From Sphingopyxis sp. JAI108 (GTDB taxonomy: Bacteria; Pseudomonadota; Alphaproteobacteria; Sphingomonadales; Sphingomonadaceae), in NCBI RefSeq assembly GCF_013410105.1, contig NZ_JACCCJ010000001.1, positions 1,116,001-1,180,000 on the forward strand: 64,000 nucleotides of DNA, in the 5' to 3' direction. Positions 37,832 to 46,199 of the stretch are shown piece by piece. The translations under genes were made by a program, and so were the position numbers. Under the pieces are notes generated by a model. It saw only the letters and a program-made list of their open reading frames with translations, searched no databases and was not told the DNA's origin. The first letter of the stretch is position 1; each line of letters opens with the position of its first letter.

Positions 37832-38731
37832 TTATCGCAGTCTTTTATATCCGCTCACCGGCGGATCATGGTCCTTGGCAGCCGAGCGTGCGACGACCTC
37901 GGCCAGCGGTTCCGCCTTCACCGCCATCCATCGTCGGCTGGCATGAATGATGTTCTGCCCGTCGGCCATGATGCCGACATGGCCGGGAAAGAAGACGAGG
38001 TCGCCGCGCGCCAGCGCCGAAGGACCGACATCTTTGTCGGCGCCGAGGGCGGCAAGCTGTAAATCGCTGTCGCGCGGCAACTGGACGCCCGCTGCGCTCC
38101 AGACGAGCTGGACGAGACCCGAGCAATCGATGCCCTTCGCGGTGCGCCCGCCCCAGAGGTAGGGCGTGCCGATCATCTGCTCCGCCAGTTCGGCAGGATC
38201 GCGGTCTTGCGCGCCGACTTCGGCGAGCGCGGCCAGCGGCAGGTAGCCGTGCGAGGTTGCGAGCCATTCGCCTTCGACTTCGCCCATCACCAGCGCGCCG
38301 CGCGGCAGGACGGCGGGGCCGCCGCTCGCGGCGTCGGGTGCGCTGTGGAGCATAGCTTCGATCATTTCGACGCGGTGGGTCGGCGCGATCGGTGCGGCAA
38401 GCGCTTCGGCCGCGAGATAGCCGACATAATGGTCGGCGAGGCAATAGCCCCAGGCCCAGCCGCCGGTGAGATCGAGCAAGGCAAAGCCTTCGCCGAACAG
38501 CAATTCACTCGTCTGGTCGGCATCGACCGACGGGGACGCGCGCAGCGATGCGGCGGGGAGGACGCCGCTCCGCATCATCGGCGCAGCATAATGCGGGGCG
38601 AAATGCGTGCCGGCGATAGCGATGTCGGCAAGGTCGGGGCGGATCGCCACGACGCGCGGATCGAAGGCTTGCGAAGTTCCCGTCAGGCCGAACCGGTCGC
38701 GGCCGGCACCCACCGTGCCGGGGCGCCCCAT
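37832..38731 (-). CDS. C40 (NlpC/P60) family peptidase
   Basis: About 299 aa. N-terminal SH3-like repeats (residues 60-170, as in WAWGYCLADHYVGYLAAEAL), then the NlpC/P60 catalytic domain: Cys in GIDCSGLVQLVW, His in FFPGHVGIM, third residue in NIIHASRR. It cuts within peptidoglycan stem peptides; no clear signal peptide is visible. The start is uncertain: ATG 38731 is given, but GTG 38776 and TTG 38818 are in frame, and none has a strong Shine-Dalgarno. It precedes argC by 2 bp. Confidence 0.85.
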   Translation of the reverse strand: MGRPGTVGAGRDRFGLTGTSQAFDPRVVAIRPDLADIAIAGTHFAPHYAAPMMRSGVLPAASLRASPSVDADQTSELLFGEGFALLDLTGGWAWGYCLADHYVGYLAAEALAAPIAPTHRVEMIEAMLHSAPDAASGGPAVLPRGALVMGEVEGEWLATSHGYLPLAALAEVGAQDRDPAELAEQMIGTPYLWGGRTAKGIDCSGLVQLVWSAAGVQLPRDSDLQLAALGADKDVGPSALARGDLVFFPGHVGIMADGQNIIHASRRWMAVKAEPLAEVVARSAAKDHDPPVSGYKRLR

Positions 38732-38861
38732 GCGCACGCGATTTGCCGCTGAATGTTCGCCGCTGTCTACTGTCACTTGCCGTCCCGATGAAACCCGAGG
38801 TCCGCCGAGCGCGGACAATCGCGGGCCATTAGACCAGCAGGACCTCCATTATCAAGAATGT

Positions 38862-40265
38862 TCAGCTTTTCGCACGCCGGTCGTAGCGCGTCTGGAGCAT
38901 CGCCCATGCGGCGCGCAGCCCCAGCGCCGCGCCGCCCTTCGGGCGTCCGGGCTTGGCCGAGGGACGCCATGCGAAGGTATCGAGATGCGCCCAAGCCACC
39001 CCGTCGGGGATGAAGCGTTTCAGGAACAAGGCCGCGGTGATCGACCCCGCGAAGGGCGAACTGCCCGCATTGCCAAGGTCGGCGATATCGGTTTCGAGCA
39101 GGTCGGCATAGCCATCCCACAGCGGCATCCGCCACAGGGGATCGTCGCGTTCGATCCCGCCTGCGAGCATCGCCTCGGCAAGATCGTCGTCGTTCGTGAA
39201 GAGCGGCGGCAGGTCGGGGCCGAGCGCGACGCGTGCTGCGCCCGTCAGCGTCGCGAAATCGACGATCAGCTCGGGCTTGGCTTCGCCGGCCTTCGTCAGC
39301 GCGTCCCCCAGCACGAGCCGGCCCTCGGCGTCGGTATTGCCGATCTCGACGGTCAAACCCTTGCGACTCTTGAGCACATCGCCGGGGCGGAAAGCGTCCG
39401 CCGAAATCGCGTTTTCGGCCGCCGCGACCAGACAGTGAAGCCGCACCGGCAGCCCGCTCGCCATCACCAGTTCGGCGAGCGCGAGCACATGCGCCGCGCC
39501 GCCCATATCCTTTTTCATCAGCCGCATCCCTGCCGCAGGCTTGATGTCAAGCCCGCCGCTGTCGAAGCTAATCCCCTTGCCGACCAGCGCGACGCGCGGG
39601 TGATCCTCCTTGCCCCATATGATCTCGATCAGCCGCGGCGCATGATGCTTCGCCGCCGCGCGCCCGACCGCGTGGATCATCGGATAGCCTTGTTCGAGCG
39701 CCTCGCCCTTGGTGACGCTGAGCTTGCCGCCATGCGCCTTGGCGATGCGCTCGGCTTCTTTCTCGATCGCGGCGGGACCCATGTCGGCGGCGGGCGTGTT
39801 GACGAGGTTTCGGACGAGCGCGACCGCGCGCATCTCCGCCACCATCGGCGCGATCGCGCCGACGTCGGTTGTGAGCAGGGCGCGCGGGCCTTTCGCCGGT
39901 GCGTTCGATTTATAGGTGTCGAAACGATATTGCGCGCTCATCCAGCCGAACAGCGCCTTGCCGGGTTGCTGGCCTTCGAGGCGGTAGCGGCCTTCGGGAA
40001 GGATTTGCCCCAGCTTGGCGAGGCACCAGGCCGACAGGCTCTCCACGTTCGCGACGGCGGTGACGACTGCCCATTTTTCGGGATCGTCGCCCGGCAGGAT
40101 CGCATGGACGAATGCGTCGGGTTTGAAACCGACCGCAGCCAGATGGGCGCGTTCGCGCGCGCTGCGGCTCTTCAGCCATTCGTCATAGCCCTTTTTGTCG
40201 ACGAGATGGATCGGGCGGGCATCCTGTCCCTTGTCGGGCTGGATCAGGTCGGAATAGTCGATCAT
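38862..40265 (-). CDS. Leucyl aminopeptidase family (M17) protein
   Basis: 467 aa. The M17 catalytic signature NTDAEGRLVLGDAL is intact. GKGISFDSGGLDIKPAAGMRLMKKDMGGAA carries the metal-binding Lys/Asp and other ligands. The N-terminal half is divergent, as usual for bacterial M17 enzymes. It removes N-terminal residues from peptides in the cytoplasm. It is the first gene of a minus-strand run with the C40 peptidase gene, 85-130 bp away depending on the start chosen. It is divergent from a lipoprotein gene, with a 55-bp gap. Confidence 0.94.
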   Translation of the reverse strand: MIDYSDLIQPDKGQDARPIHLVDKKGYDEWLKSRSARERAHLAAVGFKPDAFVHAILPGDDPEKWAVVTAVANVESLSAWCLAKLGQILPEGRYRLEGQQPGKALFGWMSAQYRFDTYKSNAPAKGPRALLTTDVGAIAPMVAEMRAVALVRNLVNTPAADMGPAAIEKEAERIAKAHGGKLSVTKGEALEQGYPMIHAVGRAAAKHHAPRLIEIIWGKEDHPRVALVGKGISFDSGGLDIKPAAGMRLMKKDMGGAAHVLALAELVMASGLPVRLHCLVAAAENAISADAFRPGDVLKSRKGLTVEIGNTDAEGRLVLGDALTKAGEAKPELIVDFATLTGAARVALGPDLPPLFTNDDDLAEAMLAGGIERDDPLWRMPLWDGYADLLETDIADLGNAGSSPFAGSITAALFLKRFIPDGVAWAHLDTFAWRPSAKPGRPKGGAALGLRAAWAMLQTRYDRRAKS

Positions 40266-40320
40266 GAGAGCCGTGCTAAGCCGCCCGGGATATTTTGTCG
40301 ATTCCCGGCGTTATGTCGGC

Positions 40321-41148
40321 ATGACGATCGACACATCCTGGCGAAACGCCATCCCGATCCTGGCCGGCGCGCTGCTGCTGGCGGGCTGTTCCGAAGACCG
40401 GCCGACGAAGGCGGATAAGGTCGCCGCGGCATCGGTGCCCGGCGCGCCGCCGCAAGGCGCCGCCGATGAGGCCGCGAAGAATGCGGCGGCATCGAACGTC
40501 AGCGAAAGCGACGAACTGGTCGAATTCGCCTATGCCTATCCCGTGGAGGCGGCGCGGATTCCCGAGCTGGCGAAAGCGCTCGACGGCGACCGGAAGGCAA
40601 AACGCGAAGCGTTGATCGCGGCGGCACGGCGCGACAAGGACGCGGCCGAGAAGGATGGCTACCCTTACCGCAAACATAGCCACCGCCAGACGTGGCAGCG
40701 CGTCACCAGCACGCCGCGCTTCCTCAGCCTGTCGGCGGAGATCGAAACCTATTCGGGCGGCGCCCACGGAATGCAGACCTTCGACACGCTGATCTGGGAC
40801 CGCAACCGGCGCAAGCAGATGAAGCCGCTCGACCTTTTCCAGAGCAGCGCGGCCTTCGATGCCGTAGTCCGCGATGCCTTTTGCGCCGGGATCAAACGCG
40901 CGAAGGCGGCGAAGGGGATCGAGGAGGCGCCCGACAGCGTCTTTGCCAAATGCCCGCCGGCGTCGGCGCAGACGGTGTGGCTCGGCTCGTCGGACGGGCG
41001 GTATCTCGACCGGCTGACGGTCGCGATCGCGCCCTATGAAATCGGCGCCTATGCCGAGGGAAGTTACAAGGTGAACCTCCCGATGACCGGCGCGCTCGTC
41101 AAGGTCGTGAAGGACGAGTTCGCGCGCGATTTCCTCCCTATCAACTGA
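40321..41148 (+). CDS. DUF3298/DUF4163 domain lipoprotein
   Basis: 275 aa. N-terminus MTIDTSWRNAIPILAGALLLAGC is a signal peptide with a lipobox (LLAGC). The mature part begins Ser/Glu-rich, then resembles DUF4163 (FAYAYPVEAARIPEL...) and DUF3298 (SLSAEIETYSGGAHGMQTFDTLIWD... ), the same pair found in RsiV-like proteins. It is envelope-facing. Function unknown here. It ends 16 bp before the stress SDR gene. Confidence 0.82.
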   Translation: MTIDTSWRNAIPILAGALLLAGCSEDRPTKADKVAAASVPGAPPQGAADEAAKNAAASNVSESDELVEFAYAYPVEAARIPELAKALDGDRKAKREALIAAARRDKDAAEKDGYPYRKHSHRQTWQRVTSTPRFLSLSAEIETYSGGAHGMQTFDTLIWDRNRRKQMKPLDLFQSSAAFDAVVRDAFCAGIKRAKAAKGIEEAPDSVFAKCPPASAQTVWLGSSDGRYLDRLTVAIAPYEIGAYAEGSYKVNLPMTGALVKVVKDEFARDFLPIN

Positions 41149-41164
41149 ACCGAAGGAAAAGCCC

Positions 41165-42100
41165 ATGGCGAAGCAGCCCAAGGCCGGCAAGGTCGGCGAA
41201 AACACGAAAGAAAAGAAGGGCAAGCGGAGCGCGGCGGCGAAGCTGCGCCGCGAGGTGGGGGGCGACAAGACGATAGCCAGGCCGCCATCCGACCGCGAAG
41301 CCGATCTCGACCGCGCACCGAAATGGGAGCCGCGCTATCCGGGGTCGGGCCGGCTCGACGGCAAGGTGGCGATCGTTACCGGCGGCGATAGCGGCATCGG
41401 CCGCGCAGTCTGCGCGCTGTTCGCGCGCGAGGGCGCCGACGTCGCGCTCGTCTATCTCGAAAACCGGGACGATGCGGTCGAGACTGCCGCGATCGTCGAG
41501 GCCGAAGGACGGCGCGCGATCGCGATCAAGGCCGATGTCGGCAAACCCAGGATGGGCGAGAAAATCGTCGCGCAGACGGTCGAGAAACTCGGTCGCCTCG
41601 ACATCCTCGTCAACAATGCCGGCGAGCAGCATCCGGCGGCGGACATTCGCGATATCAGCGAAGATCAGCTGCAGCGAACCTTCGCAACCAACATTTTCGG
41701 CATGTTCTATCTGGTGCAGGCGGCGCTGCCGCACCTCAAAAAAGGGTCGGCGATCATCAATTGCACCAGCGTGACGATGTATCAGGGATCGAAGGGCCTG
41801 CTCGATTACAGCGCCACCAAGGGTGCGATCACCGCCTTCACCCGCTCGCTCAGCGAAAACCTGGTCGAAAAGGGGATTCGCGTGAACGGCGTTGCGCCCG
41901 GCCCGATCTGGACTCCGCTCAACCCGCGCGGCGGCGCGCCGGTGGAGAAGGTTGCGACGTTCGGCGAAGGCACCCCGATGAAGCGTCCCGGCGAACCCAA
42001 TGAGGTCGCGCCCGCCTTCCTGTTCCTCGCCTGCGACGACAGCAGCTATATGTCGGGTCAGGTGCTGCATCCGAACGGCGGCACGATCGTTAATGGTTAG
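41165..42100 (+). CDS. SDR-family oxidoreductase (YghA-like stress dehydrogenase)
   Basis: 311 aa. A Lys-rich N-terminal tail (AKQPKAGKVGENTKEKKGKR) precedes the SDR core: TGGDSGIGRAV, NNAGEQHP, catalytic TSVTMYQGSKGLLDYSATKGA. The 50-residue basic extension and the core resemble YghA/general stress protein 39. AAGGAA lies ahead of ATG 41165. It is followed by the DUF3008 gene 23 bp downstream, and both look like stress-induced proteins, but no sigma-factor promoter was identified with confidence. Confidence 0.9.
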   Translation: MAKQPKAGKVGENTKEKKGKRSAAAKLRREVGGDKTIARPPSDREADLDRAPKWEPRYPGSGRLDGKVAIVTGGDSGIGRAVCALFAREGADVALVYLENRDDAVETAAIVEAEGRRAIAIKADVGKPRMGEKIVAQTVEKLGRLDILVNNAGEQHPAADIRDISEDQLQRTFATNIFGMFYLVQAALPHLKKGSAIINCTSVTMYQGSKGLLDYSATKGAITAFTRSLSENLVEKGIRVNGVAPGPIWTPLNPRGGAPVEKVATFGEGTPMKRPGEPNEVAPAFLFLACDDSSYMSGQVLHPNGGTIVNG

Positions 42101-42123
42101 CGGGGCGGCAAAGGAGAAAGACC

Positions 42124-42306
42124 ATGCCAGCTAAGTCCAAAGCCCAGCAGAAAGCCGCCGGCGCGGCGCTCAGTGCCAAGCGCGGCGACACGCCCAAGTC
42201 GAAGCTCAAGGGCGCGTCGAAAGAGATGGCCGACAGCATGACCGAAAAGCAACTCGAGGATTTCGCCAAGGGCTCGACCAAGGGCAAGCCCGAGCACGCC
42301 GACTAA
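42124..42306 (+). CDS. DUF3008 family small protein
   Basis: 60 aa: MPAKSKAQQKAAGAALSAKR, then SKLKGASKEMADSMTEKQLEDFAKGS. This is the small basic DUF3008 family, which is Lys-rich and predicted helical, often co-encoded with stress proteins. AAAGGAG precedes ATG 42124 at ideal spacing. It follows the YghA-like SDR closely, probably in the same transcript. It converges with the BVMO gene, 3 bp away. Confidence 0.9.
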   Translation: MPAKSKAQQKAAGAALSAKRGDTPKSKLKGASKEMADSMTEKQLEDFAKGSTKGKPEHAD

Positions 42307-42309
42307 AGC

Positions 42310-43863
42310 TTACTCGGCTGCTTCGAGTTCCGCTGGAGCCGCCGCGACCTTCGCCCTCGCATTGGTGAAGGTCAGCACGCCATCGGCGATCGCCCCGGTC
42401 CGCATGTCGATCCGGTCCTGGACATAATGCTGGCTGAGCCGCCAGGGCAGGGTGGCCGTGCTCTTCGGCATGATGTGCAGCGAACGCTGGATATAGCCCG
42501 ACGAGAAGTCGAAGACATTTTCTTCCTGGAGGCTCGACGGATCGGCGAGCGCCGGCGTCGCTACCGTCGTTCCCGTGTCGCGCATATGGTTGAGCACGCG
42601 GCAGACATATTCGGACACGATGTCGGCCCGCAGCGTCCAGCTCGCATTGAGATAGCCGAACACCGCCGAGAAGTTCGGAACGTTCGAGAACATGCACGCC
42701 TTGTAATAGAAATGTTCGTTCCAGTGGACGGGCGCGCCATCGACACGCACCGGGATTTTGCCAGCGACCGCAAGCTTCAGGCCGGTCGCTGTGATGATGA
42801 TGTCGGCGTCGAGATGCTTGCCCGATTTGAGCTGGATGCCCGTCGCATCGAACCGCTCGATATGGTCGGTCACCACCGACGCTCTGCCTGCCTTCATCGC
42901 CTCGAAGAAATCGGCGTCGGGGACGAGGCACAGCCGCTGTTCCCAGGGGTTGTAGGGCGGGGTGAAGGCCTCGGCATCATAATGGTCGCCGAGGCTTGCC
43001 TTCAGCTTCTTGGTCAGGAACTCCTTGACCTTCTCGGGCCTCTCTCGCGCGCGGCGGAAGGCTATGTCCTGCAGCCGGACGTTCTTGAAGCGCGTGATCC
43101 TGTACGCCAGTTTTTCGGGCAGGAATTTGCGCAGGAAATTGGCGAAGCCGTCCTTCGCCGGGCGGATGAAATACCAGGTCGGCGTGCGCTGGAGCATCGT
43201 GACGTGCGCGGCTTCCTTCATCGAAGGGACGATGGTGACCGCGGTGGCGCCCGACCCGATCACGACGATCTTCTTGTCCTTGTAATCAAGATCCTTCGGC
43301 CAGAATTGCGGGTGGATGATCTGTCCCTGAAAATCCTCACGCCCCGCGAACTGCGCGTCGAAGGGCTCGTCATAATCATAATAGCCCGAACCGAGATAGA
43401 GCCAGCGCGCGGTCGTCGTCGTTGTCGCGCCCTTGCCGTCTTCCATCGTGACCGTCCAGCGCGCGGCTGAGCTGTCCCAGTCGGCGCCGACGACCTTGCG
43501 GTCGAAGCGGATGCGCTCGCGAATATGGCGCTCGTCGACGATCCGGTTGAGATAGTCGAGGATCGCCGGCCCATCGGCGATCGACTTTTCATGTTTCCAC
43601 GGTTCGAAGATGAAGCCGAGCGTGTGCATGTCGCTGTCCGAACGGATGCCGGGGTAACGGAACAGGTCCCAGGTGCCGCCAAGCTGTTCGCGGCGCTCGA
43701 CGAGTGTGAAGCTGCGGTCCGGGCAATTCATCTGCAGATGCACGGCCATGCCGATGCCCGAAATGCCGGCGCCGACAATCAGCACGTCCTGATCGACCGG
43801 TGCAGCCTTTGCGTCCACGGGGCGTTCCATCGTCGCCGTGCCTGCCATCGTTTCGTCTCCCAT
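42310..43863 (-). CDS. Flavin-containing Baeyer-Villiger-type monooxygenase
   Basis: 517 aa. First Rossmann motif VGAGISGIGM (FAD), then the BVMO fingerprint FxGxxxHxxxW as FQGQIIHPQFW, then a second dinucleotide motif VIGSGATAVT (NADPH). QRTPTWYF and the C-terminal part are typical of BVMOs acting on ketones. The natural substrate is unknown. Starts at 43863 or 43848 (MAGTATMERP) are both possible. It is divergent from the phosphate operon, whose Pho-box region lies in the same 182-bp gap. Confidence 0.9.
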   Translation of the reverse strand: MGDETMAGTATMERPVDAKAAPVDQDVLIVGAGISGIGMAVHLQMNCPDRSFTLVERREQLGGTWDLFRYPGIRSDSDMHTLGFIFEPWKHEKSIADGPAILDYLNRIVDERHIRERIRFDRKVVGADWDSSAARWTVTMEDGKGATTTTTARWLYLGSGYYDYDEPFDAQFAGREDFQGQIIHPQFWPKDLDYKDKKIVVIGSGATAVTIVPSMKEAAHVTMLQRTPTWYFIRPAKDGFANFLRKFLPEKLAYRITRFKNVRLQDIAFRRARERPEKVKEFLTKKLKASLGDHYDAEAFTPPYNPWEQRLCLVPDADFFEAMKAGRASVVTDHIERFDATGIQLKSGKHLDADIIITATGLKLAVAGKIPVRVDGAPVHWNEHFYYKACMFSNVPNFSAVFGYLNASWTLRADIVSEYVCRVLNHMRDTGTTVATPALADPSSLQEENVFDFSSGYIQRSLHIMPKSTATLPWRLSQHYVQDRIDMRTGAIADGVLTFTNARAKVAAAPAELEAAE

Positions 43864-43959
43864 CTGTCTTTGGGAGGCAGCTTACGCACCGCGTTGCATT
43901 TTGCAATCGAATTGACAGCCGTGAAAGTAGGGGCCGAAACGGCGGCGCTCCCCTTGTCG

Positions 43960-43977
43960 CTGTCACATTATTGTCAT
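43960..43977 (+). promoter_or_regulatory. Pho box 1 (PhoB-type)
   Basis: CTGTCACATTATTGTCAT matches the 7-4-7 Pho-box pattern CTGTCAT-N4-CTGTCAT, with the two TGTCA cores 11 bp apart. It lies 68 bp upstream of the Nudix-DUF47 gene. Confidence 0.75.
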
Positions 43978-43992
43978 AGGGGCGAAACCCGA

Positions 43993-44010
43993 TTGTCATC
44001 ATTCTGCCAT
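43993..44010 (+). promoter_or_regulatory. Pho box 2 (PhoB-type)
   Basis: TTGTCATCATTCTGCCAT is a second 7-4-7 repeat, with its first core exactly 22 bp after the last core of box 1, so all four half-sites fall on one 11-bp phase. It ends 35 bp before the start codon, which fits a PhoB site next to the promoter. Confidence 0.7.
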
Positions 44011-44045
44011 CGCGCCGTACCAACCATAGGAAAGGATTGATCTAA

Positions 44046-45170
44046 ATGCGCCAGATCGCGGTCCTACCCTATCGATTCGGCGGACCTCAGCAGGACGGTC
44101 CGACCGAAATTCTTTTGATCACATCGCGCGAGACCAGGCGCTGGGTGGTGCCGAAGGGCAATCCGCTGAACGGTATGACGCGTCACGCCGCCGCAGCGGT
44201 CGAAGCCGAGGAAGAGGCGGGGGTGATCGGCGCGGTCTGCCCGACGCCGATCGGCAGTTATGAATATAGGAAGCGCCGCGCGAACGGCGCGTCGATCATG
44301 TACAACGTCGAAGTCTTCCCTCTCGCGGTGACGAACGAACTCGACGACTGGAAGGAAATGGACGAACGCGACCGCAAATGGTTCTCGTTCAGTGACGCCG
44401 CGTCGGCGGTCGACGAGCCCGATTTGCAAGCGCTGATCCGCTCGTTCGGCGACAGCGGCTTCCGCGCCGTCGCCCAGCCGCGCGGGGTCGCCCATAATGT
44501 AGCCGACAAGACAGGGGTTAGCTGGATGTTCGCATGGTTTCAGCGTTTGCTGCCGCGACAGGGAAATTTCTTTGAATTGTTCGAAAGCCACGCCGCAACG
44601 CTCGTCGCCGGCGCCAATGCGCTGTCGCGCATGCTGCAGGGCGGCGAGGGAATGGCCGACCATGTGCAGGAAATCATCGAGCGCGAGCATGACGCTGATG
44701 CGATCACCCGCGAAGTGCTGCAGACCGTCCGCCGCACTTTCCTGACCCCGTTCGACCGCAGCGCCATTACCGACCTGATCGCCTCGATGGACGACGCGAT
44801 CGACGAGATGCAGAAGACCGCGGGCGCGGTCGACCTCTATGACGTTACCGAATTCGAGCCCGAAATGCGCGATATAGCGGGCATCATCGTCGATGCCGCG
44901 CGCCTCACCGCCGAGGCGCTGCCGCTGCTCCGCAACATCGGCGCCAACGGTCCGCGCCTTCACGAACTCACCGAGCGGCTGGTGCGGATGGAAGGGCACG
45001 CCGACGAAATTCACGCCGCCGGGCTCAAGCGCCTGTTCCGCGAGCATGGCGAGGCGAATCCGACGCGCTTCCTGATCGCGCGTGAACTTTTCCGCCATCT
45101 CGAACGCGTCACCGACAGTTTCGAGGACGTCGCGAACGAAATCGACGGCCTAGTCATCGACCACGCGTAA
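44046..45170 (+). CDS. Nudix domain - DUF47 (PhoU-like) fusion protein
   Basis: 374 aa in one frame. Residues 1-140 are a Nudix domain of the DIPP-like type: WVVPKGNPLNG, a Nudix box in which the REUxEE Arg is Val (VEAEEEAGV), then GSYEYRKR. Residues 161-374 are DUF47 (MFAWFQRLLPRQGNFFELFE...), the PhoU-like helical family that partners Pit transporters. The second domain has its own ATG (44526) with AGGGG eight bases before, and an out-of-frame TAG five bases before that ATG. It may therefore be a recent fusion of two genes, or yield a separate DUF47 protein too. Pit follows 15 bp downstream. Confidence 0.85.
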   Translation: MRQIAVLPYRFGGPQQDGPTEILLITSRETRRWVVPKGNPLNGMTRHAAAAVEAEEEAGVIGAVCPTPIGSYEYRKRRANGASIMYNVEVFPLAVTNELDDWKEMDERDRKWFSFSDAASAVDEPDLQALIRSFGDSGFRAVAQPRGVAHNVADKTGVSWMFAWFQRLLPRQGNFFELFESHAATLVAGANALSRMLQGGEGMADHVQEIIEREHDADAITREVLQTVRRTFLTPFDRSAITDLIASMDDAIDEMQKTAGAVDLYDVTEFEPEMRDIAGIIVDAARLTAEALPLLRNIGANGPRLHELTERLVRMEGHADEIHAAGLKRLFREHGEANPTRFLIARELFRHLERVTDSFEDVANEIDGLVIDHA

Positions 45171-45185
45171 GCGAGGGGCGTCCCG

Positions 45186-46199
45186 ATGCACGAACTCGCT
45201 TTTCCGCTCCTCGTCGGCCTCGTCATCCTCGCGCTGGCGTTCGACTTCCTGAACGGGCTGCACGACGCCGCGAACAGCATCGCGACGGTGGTCGCGACGC
45301 GCCTGCTGAAGCCGGTTCAGGCGGTGATCTTCGCCGCCTTCTTCAACTTCGCCGCCTATTTCCTCAGCCTCGCCTTTCCGGCGCTGCACAAGGTGGCCGA
45401 GACGATCGGCGCGGGGCTGATCGACAAGGATCTGGTGACGCCTGCGGTGGTGTTCGGCGCGCTGGTCGGGGCGATGTTCTGGAACGTCGTCACCTGGCTC
45501 AAGGGCATTCCTTCCTCGTCGAGCCACGCGCTCGTCGGCGGGATCGTCGGCGCGGGCGTGGCGCACGCGGGATTCGAGGGTATCCAGTGGACCGGGCTCA
45601 ACAAGACCGTCATCGCGATCTTCCTCTCGCCGATGCTCGGCATGGTGCTCGCGATGCTGGTGATGCTGGTCAGCAGCTGGGCTCTACGCCGCGCTACGGC
45701 GAAATTCGCGGAGAGCACCTTCCGCACCCTCCACCTCTTTTCGTCCGCCGCCTATTCGCTGAGCCACGGGCTCAACGACGCGCAGAAGACGATGGGGATC
45801 ATCGCTGTCCTCCTCTATTCGACCGGCTATCTGTCGGGCGAGTTCCATGTCCCGCACTGGGTTGCGTTCAGCTGCTATATCGCCATCGCGATCGGTACGC
45901 TCTCCGGCGGGTGGAAGATTATCGAGACGATGGGCGGGCGGATCACCAAGCTGTCGCATCATCAGGGCTTTGCCGCGTCGACCGGCGGGTCGATCATGGT
46001 GTTCACCGCCAGCCTGCTCGGCATCCCGGTATCAACGACGCATACGATCACCGGCAGCATCATCGGCGCCGGCGTCGCGCGCCGCGCGAGCGCGGTGCGC
46101 TGGGGTGTTGCGGGCAATGTCGTCGCGGCGTGGTTCATCACCATCCCGGCGAGCGCGCTCGTCGCGGCGGCCTTCTATGGGATCACGCGGCTGTTCTGA
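45186..46199 (+). CDS. pit: Low-affinity inorganic phosphate transporter (Pit family)
   Basis: 337 aa with about ten transmembrane helices. The two repeat signatures are present: DFLNGLHDAANSIATVVATRLL early and SYSLSHGLNDAQKTMGI... (GLNDAQK) in the second half, and GIPVSTTHTITGSIIGAG. It imports phosphate, or metal phosphate, with H+. It follows a DUF47 domain gene, the usual partner arrangement, and the Pho boxes upstream suggest PhoB control; in Sinorhizobium the orthologous orfA-pit operon is PhoB-repressed. It starts 15 bp after the fusion gene. Its TGA abuts the TGA of the convergent DUF4403 gene. Confidence 0.94.
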   Translation: MHELAFPLLVGLVILALAFDFLNGLHDAANSIATVVATRLLKPVQAVIFAAFFNFAAYFLSLAFPALHKVAETIGAGLIDKDLVTPAVVFGALVGAMFWNVVTWLKGIPSSSSHALVGGIVGAGVAHAGFEGIQWTGLNKTVIAIFLSPMLGMVLAMLVMLVSSWALRRATAKFAESTFRTLHLFSSAAYSLSHGLNDAQKTMGIIAVLLYSTGYLSGEFHVPHWVAFSCYIAIAIGTLSGGWKIIETMGGRITKLSHHQGFAASTGGSIMVFTASLLGIPVSTTHTITGSIIGAGVARRASAVRWGVAGNVVAAWFITIPASALVAAAFYGITRLF

